DNA of 34,095 nt from Sphingomonadaceae bacterium (GCA_947442095.1 CANEVG010000003.1:1-34095), one strand, 5' to 3'. Numbered from the stretch's first letter, positions 18,101-27,201 are shown. Notes: generated by a model not told the origin, from the letters alone. Program-made: numbers and translations.

Positions 18101-18722
18101 TCACTCCGTGGATGCGGTCCAGAAGCCAGGGCAGCGCGCGGCCCCATTCGTCAATACGCGCGTGGGCATGGCCTTGCACATGCGCGCAATCGATGAACGG
18201 CGCCAGCATCGGTTCGCCGCACAGATGAAGACGGCTGACATGGGGGGTGATTTCCATCACCGATCCGTGGTGCTGCGGAAGATCATCGATGAACACCGCA
18301 CGGCTGGGCTGGTATTCGTCAAGGATCGCTTTCAGCGCGGGGCCTTTGGGACCGGTGTTGGTGAAGACCCGCGCCGTGATGCCGACCGCTTCAAGCTGAC
18401 GGGCCCGCGCATCGCGCCGATCATCGTTGAGGTTGGTAAGGATCACCACATCGGCGTGCTGCGACAGCGCATTGATCCCTTCCACTGCCCCGGTAATCGC
18501 GGGCTGGCGGTGCATCTGGGTATCGAAAAACAGGCCGAGCAGGCGCCAGATCTCGGCCGGCGGCACCAGATCGCCGGTGCCAGCGTAGCGCATTGCCTTG
18601 CCGAAATCGTTGTTTTTCATGATGAAATCGATGCCTTGCTGTTCACCCAGCCAATCCTTGAAGGGCGAAACCATGTGCAGCAAAACTTCATCGCAATCGC
18701 TGATCACCAGCGGTTTTTTCAT
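18090..18722 (-). CDS. HAD-like hydrolase
   Basis: VISDCDEVLLHMVSPFKDWL; VILTNLNDDRRDARARQLEAVGI; AVFIDDLPQHHGSV. Confidence 0.7.
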   Translation of the reverse strand: MKKPLVISDCDEVLLHMVSPFKDWLGEQQGIDFIMKNNDFGKAMRYAGTGDLVPPAEIWRLLGLFFDTQMHRQPAITGAVEGINALSQHADVVILTNLNDDRRDARARQLEAVGITARVFTNTGPKGPALKAILDEYQPSRAVFIDDLPQHHGSVMEITPHVSRLHLCGEPMLAPFIDCAHVQGHAHARIDEWGRALPWLLDRIHGVNDV

Positions 18723-19018
18723 TTGAGATACTCCTGAGCCGCAGCGAGATCGCCCGGCTGGACCGACAGCGCATCGGCTGCCGCAATTAGATCGGCCTCA
18801 TGCCCGCACAAGAACTCGAGCACGGCAGCCAGCACGGCCGGATCACCCAGCCCGGCGCGCAGTTCATCGGGCGTCAGGCCCGTCAGCGAAAGAAAGCGTT
18901 CAGCGCGCGGCGCATCACCCAGCACCCAGCCGAGCGCTTGCAACGCGAGCGCGGCAGGATCATGGGTGGAGGCATTTGCGCAGGCGATTGTCAGGGCCTT
19001 CCGGGGTGAATAGAGCAT
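18719..19018 (-). CDS. DUF3572 family protein
   Basis: DPAALALQALGWVLGDAPRAERFLSLTGLTPDELRAGLGDPAVLAAVLEFLCGHEADLIAAADAL; ATG at 19018 preferred over TTG at 19057. Confidence 0.85.
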   Translation of the reverse strand: MLYSPRKALTIACANASTHDPAALALQALGWVLGDAPRAERFLSLTGLTPDELRAGLGDPAVLAAVLEFLCGHEADLIAAADALSVQPGDLAAAQEYLK

Positions 19019-19050
19019 GTAGGCAAGCAGAATGAGGATACGCTGGGTCA

Positions 19051-19413
19051 GTGGCAAAAAGAATTCTTGTTGTCGAGGACAACGACCTCAACCGAAAGCT
19101 GTTCTGTGACCTGCTAAAGGCCAATGGTTTCGCCGTGGAACCCATCGCTGATGGCCGCGATGTGCTTGTTCGCGCGCGGGAATTCGTGCCCAACCTGATC
19201 ATCATGGATATCCAGCTGCCCAATGTTTCGGGGCTTGAATTGATCGAAGCCCTCAAGGGCGATCCCGAACTGCGCCCGATCCCGGTGCTGGCCGTTACCG
19301 CCTATGCAGGCAAGGGCGATGAAGACCGCATCCGTGAGGCGGGGGCGGAAGGATACCTTGCCAAACCGGTTTCGATAACGCCGTTTATGACAGCTGTGCG
19401 CAAGCTGGTCTGA
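19051..19413 (+). CDS. DivK-like single-domain response regulator
   Basis: ILVVEDNDLNRKLFCDLL ... LIIMDIQLPNVSGLELIEALK ... PVLAVTAYAGKGDEDRIREAGAEGYLAKPV: receiver domain with D/T/K residues, no output domain. Confidence 0.9.
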   Translation: MAKRILVVEDNDLNRKLFCDLLKANGFAVEPIADGRDVLVRAREFVPNLIIMDIQLPNVSGLELIEALKGDPELRPIPVLAVTAYAGKGDEDRIREAGAEGYLAKPVSITPFMTAVRKLV

Positions 19414-19414
19414 G

Positions 19415-19990
19415 TTAACCCGCCGCAATAAGGTATTCGGTGATGAACATCACCACTGTCCCCACCAGCCCGGCCATGAACAGGCGGTAGGCGTAGCCCA
19501 GATAGCGATACTTCTTGTGCTGCAGGACCTGGCCGTTTTGGTACATATCATGGAGCATGGTGCGGAACACCGTTTCATCCGCGCGCAGATCGGCCAGCAC
19601 ACTTTCGGTCCACTCGTCCTCGTCTATCGCGGTGAAAGTGCCGAAAAACAGCTTGTTGGGGCGCGGCGGCGGCGCGCTGGCGCGCGCGGGGCCGCCGATG
19701 CTGGGTAACACCGCCATGACCGCAAACATCGCCGAAGCAAAGGCAAAGGCGGCGAGCACCAGCAGCGCTGGCGGCAGATGGCCGTTCTTGGCCTGCCCCA
19801 CCGTGATGGTGAAAACCACAAAGGTCGCGCCCATCAGGATCGAGGCCTTGGAATCGGCCATCTGGCTCAGCGCGAGGTTCACGGTCTGCGCAGTGCGCAC
19901 AAGGTGGATGGCATGGTTCGAATAGCCCGAAGGGGAAAGCGTCGATGGTGTCGCTTTGGGCGGTTCTGAAGGCGGGGTTTGGTCAGCCAT
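19415..19990 (-). CDS. Pycsar-effector-like (PycTM / DUF5706) membrane protein
   Basis: NHAIHLVRTAQTVNLALSQMADSKASILMGATFVVFTITVGQ...LLVLAAFAFASAMFAVMAVLP...LHDMYQNGQVLQHKKYRYLGYAYRLFMAGLVGTVVMF: the ADxKAxILxG motif and multi-TM layout of the Pycsar effector family. Confidence 0.7.
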   Translation of the reverse strand: MADQTPPSEPPKATPSTLSPSGYSNHAIHLVRTAQTVNLALSQMADSKASILMGATFVVFTITVGQAKNGHLPPALLVLAAFAFASAMFAVMAVLPSIGGPARASAPPPRPNKLFFGTFTAIDEDEWTESVLADLRADETVFRTMLHDMYQNGQVLQHKKYRYLGYAYRLFMAGLVGTVVMFITEYLIAAG

Positions 19991-20133
19991 GGGCGTCTCC
20001 GGGGGGCGCTGCATGCATCGCACCGCAAAAATTGGGGATGCCACATAGCGCTTGCGCTTGACAAGCGGCGGGGCTGGCCGCTTTTCAGCCGCAATCTTGG
20101 GGCAAGGGCGCCTCAGTCACGGAGAACACAATA

Positions 20134-20373
20134 ATGGATCGCGCCGCCACTGCTGCCCGCATCGCCGAGGTAATCACCCCGTTCAACAAGAACGCGATTG
20201 GGATTAGCGAAGCCACCTCGTTCTCCGGGGACCTTGAGTGGGACAGCCTCACCGTCATGGACTTTGTTGCAGCTATCGAGGACGAATTCGACATTATCAT
20301 CAGCATGAACCAGCAGGCCGAGATCGAGACGTACGGCCAGCTGATCGATGCCGTGACCACCCTGCAGGGCTGA
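20134..20373 (+). CDS. Acyl carrier protein (sphingolipid-type ACP)
   Basis: SGDLEWDSLTVMDFVAAIEDEFDIII: DSL phosphopantetheine site; 4 bp upstream of spt. Confidence 0.88.
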   Translation: MDRAATAARIAEVITPFNKNAIGISEATSFSGDLEWDSLTVMDFVAAIEDEFDIIISMNQQAEIETYGQLIDAVTTLQG

Positions 20374-20377
20374 ACCA

Positions 20378-21616
20378 ATGAACGACATGACCCCCACCGA
20401 CATGCCCGCCGAGACGAAGACCGACCTGTTCTCGCGGTTCGATCCGCTGATCAAGCAGCGGCAGGACCTGCTCGACACGGGCGTGACCGACCCCTTCAGC
20501 CTCGTGATGGAAAAGGTGCTTTCACCCACCACTGCGATCTGCAGCGGTCGCGAGACGATCCTGCTCGGCACCTACAATTACATGGGCATGACCTTCGACC
20601 CCGACGTGATCGCGGCGGGCAAGCAGGCGCTCGATGATTTCGGCGCAGGCACCACGGGTAGCCGCGTGCTCAACGGCACTTATGCTGGCCACCGCGCGGT
20701 TGAGGATGCGCTCAAAGAATTCTATGGCATGGATCATGCCATGGTATTTTCCACCGGCTACCAGGCAAACCTCGGCATCATCAGCACAATCGCGGGCAAG
20801 GGCGATTACATCGTGCTCGATATCGATAGCCACGCCTCGATCTGGGATGGCTGCAAGATGGGCGACGCCGAAGTCGTGCCGTTCAAGCACAACGATATCG
20901 AAGCGATGGAGAAGCGCCTGAAGCGCATTCCCGAAGGCGCGGGCAAGCTGGTGATCCTCGAAGGCGTCTATTCGATGCTCGGCGATATCGCACCGCTCAA
21001 GGAAATGATCCGCGTCGCCAAGGAAAATGGCGCGATGGTCTTGGTAGACGAGGCGCATTCGATGGGCTTCATCGGGCCCAACGGTCGCGGCGTGGCCGAG
21101 GATCAGGGCGTGCTGGATCAGGTCGATTTCGTGATCGGCACCTTCTCCAAGTCAGTCGGCACCGTCGGCGGCTTCTGCGTTTCGAACCACCCGAAGTTCG
21201 AGATCATGCGGCTGGTGTGCCGCCCTTATGTCTTCACCGCCAGCCTGCCGCCCAGCGTGGTGGCAACCGCCGCGACCTCGATCCGCAAGCTGATGCATGC
21301 CGGAAACAAGCGCGCGCACCTGTGGGAAAACTCGCGCACCCTGCACAAGGCGCTGACAGGCCTTGGCTTCAAACTGGGCACGGCAGAGCCGCAGAGCGCG
21401 ATCATCGCGGTGATCATGCCCGATCTGGAACGCGGGGCGATGATGTGGGAAGCGCTTCTGCGCGAGGGGCTCTATGTGAACCTTGCCCGCCCGCCTGCTA
21501 CCCCTGCGGGGATGACCCTGCTGCGCTGCTCGCTGTGCGCCGAACACACCGCCGAGCAGGTGGAAATCATCACCGGTATGTTCGAACGCGCGGGCAAAGC
21601 CATCGGGATCATCTGA
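20378..21616 (+). CDS. spt: Serine palmitoyltransferase (PLP-dependent alpha-oxoamine synthase)
   Basis: NYMGMTFDPDVIAAGKQALDDFGAGTTGSRVLNGTYAGH; VDEAHSMGFIGPNGRG; GTFSKSVGTVGGF (PLP lysine); adjacent ACP supports SPT over KBL. Confidence 0.92.
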   Translation: MNDMTPTDMPAETKTDLFSRFDPLIKQRQDLLDTGVTDPFSLVMEKVLSPTTAICSGRETILLGTYNYMGMTFDPDVIAAGKQALDDFGAGTTGSRVLNGTYAGHRAVEDALKEFYGMDHAMVFSTGYQANLGIISTIAGKGDYIVLDIDSHASIWDGCKMGDAEVVPFKHNDIEAMEKRLKRIPEGAGKLVILEGVYSMLGDIAPLKEMIRVAKENGAMVLVDEAHSMGFIGPNGRGVAEDQGVLDQVDFVIGTFSKSVGTVGGFCVSNHPKFEIMRLVCRPYVFTASLPPSVVATAATSIRKLMHAGNKRAHLWENSRTLHKALTGLGFKLGTAEPQSAIIAVIMPDLERGAMMWEALLREGLYVNLARPPATPAGMTLLRCSLCAEHTAEQVEIITGMFERAGKAIGII

Positions 21617-22434
21617 TGCGGCATACGAAGGTGAAGCTGGCTGCCATTGCAGCGCTCGCACTTTGGGCTCGCCCCGCAATGGCCCAGACAGGGCCTGCGC
21701 TGAGCTGGCCGCCGCCTTCACCGCCGGTTGAAGCCCCGGGTGAGGGGATGATCGAGAGGCCCTGCCCTGAACAGCAGGGGTTGTGGTTTGCGCATCCCTA
21801 TCTGCTCAAGAACGACTGGGCATGGGAATGCCGCTACGCTGAGGCGAACACACAGATCGCGGCTGCCCCGCGCGTCGTATTCATCGGTGATTCGATCACC
21901 GAAGGCTGGGTGCCTCTGGCACCGGCGCTTTTTGCAGGCGGCGCAGTGGGTCGCGGCATCGGCGGGCAGACCAGCCCGCAGGTGCTTGTGCGATTCTATC
22001 AGGATGTCGTGCGGGTACGCCCGCGCGTTGTGCACATCATGATCGGCACCAATGACCTCGGCGGCAACACCGGGCCGAACAGTCCGGAGATGTACAAGAA
22101 TCATGTCGCCGCGATGGTCGATATCGCGCGGGCCAATGGCATCAGCGTGGTGATCGCCAGCATCCTGCCTGCTGCAAGATTCCCGTGGAAGCCGCAACTG
22201 GCTCCGGCCAGACAGGTCGTGACGCTGAATGCCTGGCTGCGCGATCTCGCGCGGTCACGCGGAGCGGTCTATGCCGATTATCACGGCGCGCTGGTGAACG
22301 CCGAGGGCGGCATGAACCCCGATGTCGCGCCCGATGGCATCCACCCCAATGCCAAGGGTTACCGCCTGATGGAGCCCATCACGCGTGCTGCAATTGCCGA
22401 AGCGGAAAAGCAGGCGATCCCCAAGGCGCGTTAG
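21616..22434 (+). CDS. SGNH/GDSL hydrolase, exported
   Basis: Signal peptide ...ARPAMAQ; block I VVFIGDSITEGW; GIGGQTSPQ; MIGTNDLGGN; DGIHPNAKGY. ATG overlaps the spt TGA by 1 nt (TGATG). Confidence 0.88.
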   Translation: MRHTKVKLAAIAALALWARPAMAQTGPALSWPPPSPPVEAPGEGMIERPCPEQQGLWFAHPYLLKNDWAWECRYAEANTQIAAAPRVVFIGDSITEGWVPLAPALFAGGAVGRGIGGQTSPQVLVRFYQDVVRVRPRVVHIMIGTNDLGGNTGPNSPEMYKNHVAAMVDIARANGISVVIASILPAARFPWKPQLAPARQVVTLNAWLRDLARSRGAVYADYHGALVNAEGGMNPDVAPDGIHPNAKGYRLMEPITRAAIAEAEKQAIPKAR

Positions 22435-22511
22435 CTCCTGCGCGAATATGGCACAAATGCCGGCACCGAGCTGCCGCCGAAGCGCTTGAGCGCCCAACCG
22501 ACAAGGCTGCG

Positions 22512-23237
22512 ATGAAGACCAAGCGTGATGAGGCCCCGATGATCGAACTGCTGACTGCGCCGACGCCCAACGGGTGGAAGATCTCGATCATGCTGGAGGA
22601 ATGCGGGCTGCCTTACCGCGTGCAGTGGATCGATCTTGGCAAGGGCGAACAGTTTGCGCCGGACTTTCTGACCATAAGCCCCAATAACCGGATTCCGGCC
22701 ATCACGGACCATGCACCCGCCGATGGCGGTGAGCCCATTTCGGTGTTTGAGACCGGGGCAATCCTGCTCTATCTTGCGCAAAAGACTGGACAGTTCCTTC
22801 CTGATGACCTTCGCAGCCGCAAGCGGGTGATGGAATGGCTGTTCTGGCAGGTTGGCGGCCTTGGGCCCATGCTGGGACAGCATGGCCACTTCAAGCTCTA
22901 CGCGCCCGATCGGATCGCCTATGCTACGAACCGCTACCGGGATGAGGCGCTGCGACTCTACGGAGTGCTCGAAAGGCAGCTTGCGGGATCGCCATTCTTG
23001 GCAGGCGAGGCCTATTCCATCGCGGACATGGCCTGCTGGCCATGGGTGCGGACCTGGAAGGCGCAGGATATTCCGCTGGACGAATATCCCGCCGTGCGCA
23101 GCTGGTACGACCGGCTTAAGCAGCGGCCCGGTCTGCGCCGGGGCGTGGCGCTTGGTAGCGAGCGGGTGAATAAGCGGCCGCAGGACAGCGCCGAGACGCG
23201 CCGCATCCTGTTCGGCATCAAGGAGCAAGACACGTGA
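22512..23237 (+). CDS. Glutathione S-transferase family protein (YfcG/YghU-like)
   Basis: MIELLTAPTPNGWKISIMLEECGLPYRVQWIDLGKGEQFAPDFLTISPNNRIPAI ... FETGAILLYLAQKTGQFLP. Confidence 0.9.
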   Translation: MKTKRDEAPMIELLTAPTPNGWKISIMLEECGLPYRVQWIDLGKGEQFAPDFLTISPNNRIPAITDHAPADGGEPISVFETGAILLYLAQKTGQFLPDDLRSRKRVMEWLFWQVGGLGPMLGQHGHFKLYAPDRIAYATNRYRDEALRLYGVLERQLAGSPFLAGEAYSIADMACWPWVRTWKAQDIPLDEYPAVRSWYDRLKQRPGLRRGVALGSERVNKRPQDSAETRRILFGIKEQDT

Positions 23238-23842
23238 GCAACACCGCCGAATTCTTCTACGACCTCTCCTCGCCGTGGACGCGGATTGCCTTTGCGAACT
23301 TCGGGAAAGCCATTGAGGGCAAGGATATCGCGGTGACATGGAAGCCAATCCTTGTCGGCGGGGTGTTCAACGCGGTGAACGAGAGCGTCTATGAAAGTCG
23401 CAAGAACCCGGACAACCCCAAGTTCCGCCTCAACTTCGTGTGGCTGAAGGAATGGGCAGGGCTTGCAGGGGTGGCGATGAACTTTCCCTCGGCCTACCAT
23501 CCAGTGAAGTCGGTGAACGCCATGCGCTTCGCTTGTGCGCTGGAGAAGGACCAGGCCGCGCTGGTGCGCTTCAGCGAAGCGGCGTTCGAGGCCTATTTCA
23601 CCGACCAACGCAATATCGATGACCTCGACGTGTTGGAGGAGATCGCCACGGCGTGCGGCCTCAATGGCCCCGTGCTGCGCACGGCGGCGGCAAGCGAGGA
23701 CTGCAAGCAGCGTCTGCGCCGCAACACGCAGGAAGCCATCGACCGCGGCGCGTTCGGATCGCCCACGATCTTCATCGACGGCACCTACATGTACTTCGGC
23801 AACGATCAGCTGCCGCTGGTAATGCAGCGGCTGGGCCTCTGA
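23234..23842 (+). CDS. DsbA-family 2-hydroxychromene-2-carboxylate isomerase-like protein
   Basis: FFYDLSSPWTRIAFANF; NTQEAIDRGAFGSPTIFIDGTYMYFGNDQLPLV; GTG start overlaps GST stop (GTGA). Confidence 0.85.
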   Translation: MSNTAEFFYDLSSPWTRIAFANFGKAIEGKDIAVTWKPILVGGVFNAVNESVYESRKNPDNPKFRLNFVWLKEWAGLAGVAMNFPSAYHPVKSVNAMRFACALEKDQAALVRFSEAAFEAYFTDQRNIDDLDVLEEIATACGLNGPVLRTAAASEDCKQRLRRNTQEAIDRGAFGSPTIFIDGTYMYFGNDQLPLVMQRLGL

Positions 23843-23955
23843 TCACAGCGTCAACTCGGCCTTCAGGGGCATTCCTCGGGGTTGGCCTTGCTTGTCGCTC
23901 CGGCAGCGGTATCTTTGGGCCCAGGCCGCCGTCTGACGGCAGCGAGGAGTTTCAC

Positions 23956-25302
23956 GTGTCTGCCCTGTCTCCCCTGCAGCAGAAGATCCACAGCCAGAAA
24001 ACCGACAATCCCGACATGTTCGGCTCGGTGGATTTCGACCTGGTGCCTGAACGGCTAGTCCGCGGTGATGCGGCGGCGAGCGAACTGCGCGGCCGCTGGG
24101 CAAAGGATGCGCCCCGGCTTGCCGCCAACGCCGAGCTGATCGCGCGCATGGAAGCCTACACCATGCTGGGTGATACGGTGGCCGATCCTTATGCGGCGCT
24201 GATGCCAAAGCTGGGTTTTCGCCCGCTGGTCGATGTGTTGGTCACGGCCTGTGATAAGGGACTTGAAGCAGTACCGGACGCGCCGGAAGAGTTGCACCGC
24301 TTCATCCGCGCGATGGAGGCTCGTCCGAGCTGGGTGAACATGAAGCTGGTGGAGGAAGGCGCGAAGATCCAGCGCAATGCCATGGCTCATTTCGCGCCGT
24401 GGGCTATTCGCGGCGGCTTTGTCGCCACGTTCATGAACAAGTATGCCGCGCTACCGATGGCGCTGACAGGCACGCTTTCAAACGCCACTGCCGGTCGCCG
24501 CATCAAGGAAACCGCGACGTTCTTTGGCACCAGTACGCTGCCCGGCGCACTTGAACGCTTCGGCCCTGGCTTCAAGGCGGCGGCCATGGTGCGCCTGATG
24601 CATTCGATGGTGCGCTTCAACATCCTGTCGCGTGGGCGGAACCAGACTGCGCGCTGGGATCGGGCGGTCTATGGCATTCCGATCCCGCAAGTGGACCAGA
24701 TGCCTGCCGGGCTGATCAGCGACTTCTTCCTTTCGGCCAAGGCGCTGAGCGAAGGCCGCAGCCGGTTCAACGCGGAGGAGCGTGCGCAAGTCGAACTCAG
24801 CCGCTATCGCTGCTTCTTGCTGGGCCTGCCCGAAGACCTGCTCGCCGATACCCCGCAAGGCATCGTCGACAACTGGAATGCGCGGATGCTCACGCTGCGG
24901 CGGGGCTTTGACGACACGACCTGCGGTGCGCTGCTGCGCGCAACGATGGCCGCAGACCTCGGCGATCTCAGCACACCGCAAGGCCGCTTGCGCGAAGAGT
25001 TCGAGCGGAGCTTCTCGAAGATCTACTTTCTGGAGAACTTCTGCGACGGCAAGGAATCCCGCGCGCGGGAATTCGGTGTGGCGATCGATCCGCTCGACAA
25101 GGTTCGCGCTGGGCTTGTCGGGGCACGAGTGATGGCGGGCATCAACGCCTACAAGCTGGCGCGGCGGCTGCCAGTGGTCGATTTCCTGGCTGATCAGCGA
25201 CTTGTCCACAAGCTGAAGCGCTATCTCGGCACGCTGGGGCATGCCGAGTTCACCACCGATGCCAGCACATACAAGCCTGCCACGCATAAGAATCCGGCCT
25301 GA
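23956..25302 (+). CDS. MpaB-like / DUF2236 oxygenase family protein
   Basis: LGDTVADPYAALM, VRLMHSMVRFNILSRG, WDRAVYGIPIPQVDQ layout of the ER-bound oxygenase mpaB/Lcp-like domain; GTG start with GAGGAG upstream. Confidence 0.75.
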   Translation: MSALSPLQQKIHSQKTDNPDMFGSVDFDLVPERLVRGDAAASELRGRWAKDAPRLAANAELIARMEAYTMLGDTVADPYAALMPKLGFRPLVDVLVTACDKGLEAVPDAPEELHRFIRAMEARPSWVNMKLVEEGAKIQRNAMAHFAPWAIRGGFVATFMNKYAALPMALTGTLSNATAGRRIKETATFFGTSTLPGALERFGPGFKAAAMVRLMHSMVRFNILSRGRNQTARWDRAVYGIPIPQVDQMPAGLISDFFLSAKALSEGRSRFNAEERAQVELSRYRCFLLGLPEDLLADTPQGIVDNWNARMLTLRRGFDDTTCGALLRATMAADLGDLSTPQGRLREEFERSFSKIYFLENFCDGKESRAREFGVAIDPLDKVRAGLVGARVMAGINAYKLARRLPVVDFLADQRLVHKLKRYLGTLGHAEFTTDASTYKPATHKNPA

Positions 25303-25340
25303 TCTCGGTCGTCAGCGATCAGGCCCCGGGTCGCGGCGTG

Positions 25341-25717
25341 CTAGCCCAGCCTCGTGCTGAGCGTTACCGTAGCAATGCCCGCCGCCAGATCGAGCGGGTT
25401 CGCCCCCGCCGAATTGGTAATGTACCAGCGCACGGTGTTGGCGGCAGAGACATATCCGGTGATCTCGACCCGCAGCTTGCCGTGCTCCGTCAGCAGCGTC
25501 TTGGCGCTACTCCCGTTCCGCTCGTTATTCGCCCCTCCGGCTTCGTCATCCCTGACGCGTAGCCAAGCTGATGGCTCAACTCGGCCTCCAGAGCCCGTTC
25601 GATCAGCGCCTTCTTGAAGGCTACCCCCGCCGCCGTAATCGCCGCCGCGCTTATCGGCCCGCTAACAAAATGAGCAACCAGCCCCTTTGGCACAGACGGT
25701 AACACCGCTGGCAACAC
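25341..25717 (-). pseudogene. Truncated, frameshifted IS256-type transposase N-terminus joined to the C-terminus of an unrelated ORF
   Basis: VPKGLVAHFVSGPISAAAITAAGVAFKKALIERALEAELSHQLGYASGMTKPEG, frameshift near 25530, then NNERNGSSAKTLLTEHGKLRVEI running directly into TGYVSAANTVRWYITNSAGANPLDLAAGIATVTLSTRLG-stop. Confidence 0.75.
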
Positions 25718-25763
25718 AGACGTCTTCTTCGCTTTGATCGGCAGATAAGCTCGTTCGCTTCAG

Positions 25764-26451
25764 TTATGCCTCACACACAAAATTCATGACAGGCTCCTTG
25801 AGCGAGCGGTAAACTGTGGCCTCGGACACAAAGTGGCGTTCATCGGCAAATCGCACCGCTAGTTCGCGCAGTGACAACTCGGACTGCTTTAGCGCCATGT
25901 CGATGATCTGATTATGCAATTCGGGCGCGATGCGGTTCTGCGCCCTGCTCGGTGCCGACAGCCGATCCTTCAACGCCTCGGAGCCGCCCTCAAGGTAGCG
26001 GGCGTGCCAGCGGCAAAACGTCCGGCGGGCGGTGCCGATCTGGTCGAGCGTCCGCTTGGCGGGAAGGTGCGACTGCTCGACGATCCTGATAACTACGCGT
26101 TTCTCGGATGCGGGATGCCTCATTCTTCGTCGCCACCATCCGGACGAACGCTTTTTTCAGAAGGCGGTTCTCGAGCTTCAGGTCGGCCATGCATTCCTTC
26201 AAGGCGCGTGCTTCGCGGTGCAGGTCTTGCACTTCGCCGGTGGTCACCGCCCGGGCAATGTCACCTGCCAAGCGTCGCTTGCCCGCTTCCATGAACTCCT
26301 TCGACCAAGTGCAATAGAGGCTCTGGGCAATGCTTTCCTTGCGGCACAGCTTGGCCATGCTGTCCTCGCCGAGCAGGCCATCGATCGCGATGCGAATCTT
26401 GTCCTCGGCCGAGAAATGCCGCCGCGTCTGCCACCGGATGTCCTTCACCAC
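25764..26451 (-). mobile_element. IS3-family remnant: orfA plus truncated orfB
   Basis: orfA (25990-26451): RRHFSAEDKIRIAIDGLLGEDSMAKLCRKESIAQSLYCTWSKEFMEAGKRRLAGD; orfB N-terminus (25764-26123): EKRVVIRIVEQSHLPAKRTLDQIGTARRTFCRWHARYLEGG...FVSEATVYRSLK, lost before the DDE catalytic core. Confidence 0.85.
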
Positions 26452-26631
26452 CCGCTAGGCAGGGGCCTTCACCGGCAATTTCTTCAAAGCGTGTTGGGAC
26501 TTCATCTACATTCCTTCGTCACTACGTCGCAGCCCCAACACTCCTTAAATCTCAATCACAAATCTGTGCCAAAAGGCCCTGACGTAGGACGGGACAAGCC
26601 CAGCCCCGATCGCGCCTCTGCAATAGAGTGT

Positions 26632-27201
26632 TCAGTTTTTCGGCACACCGAAGCTGCCGCTAACCCTGCCACCAGCTTGGCTGCTGGATAGCCCAGCCGG
26701 TCCGGTCACACCTGCGCGCCCATCGATGTTGGATAGCCCTGTGGTCAGATCAATCACCAGCCGGCCACCATTCAGTGTGTCGGTGCCGCGCCGGAGCGCC
26801 ACGTTGCCGACCATCGTGATGATCTTGCGATTGAAATCATAAACCGCCGCATCGCCGCTGGCGCGTTCATTGCCCCGGGTAACCGTCACGCCGCCAGTCG
26901 CGTCGATTCGCTGGATCTGCAAGGACCCAGCATCGGTATAGGCCACAGTGGTACGCGCCGCGCGCATCTCCAGTTCGGCTTGCGTAATGTCCACATTGCC
27001 CGAAAGCACAACCCGGTTCTGCTTGTCCTGCAGTTCAATCCGATCTGCAGCATAGTTCACCGGAGCCTTGCTGTTGTGCCCGGCAATCGCCTGTGCCGAA
27101 AGATGCTGAGCGCCTGCGATCAGCGCGGCAGATGCGGCAAAGCCGATCGCAAACGAACGCGTGGGGCGGCTGGCGCAGAGAGTTTCGATCAATTTGGTCA
27201 T
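26632..27201 (-). CDS. lptA: LPS-transport periplasmic protein LptA (OstA-like)
   Basis: KAPVNYAADRIELQDKQNRVVLSGNVDITQAELEMRAARTTVAYTD...GNVALRRGTDTLNGGRLVIDLTTG; 4-nt overlap with lptC. Confidence 0.88.
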   Translation of the reverse strand: MTKLIETLCASRPTRSFAIGFAASAALIAGAQHLSAQAIAGHNSKAPVNYAADRIELQDKQNRVVLSGNVDITQAELEMRAARTTVAYTDAGSLQIQRIDATGGVTVTRGNERASGDAAVYDFNRKIITMVGNVALRRGTDTLNGGRLVIDLTTGLSNIDGRAGVTGPAGLSSSQAGGRVSGSFGVPKN

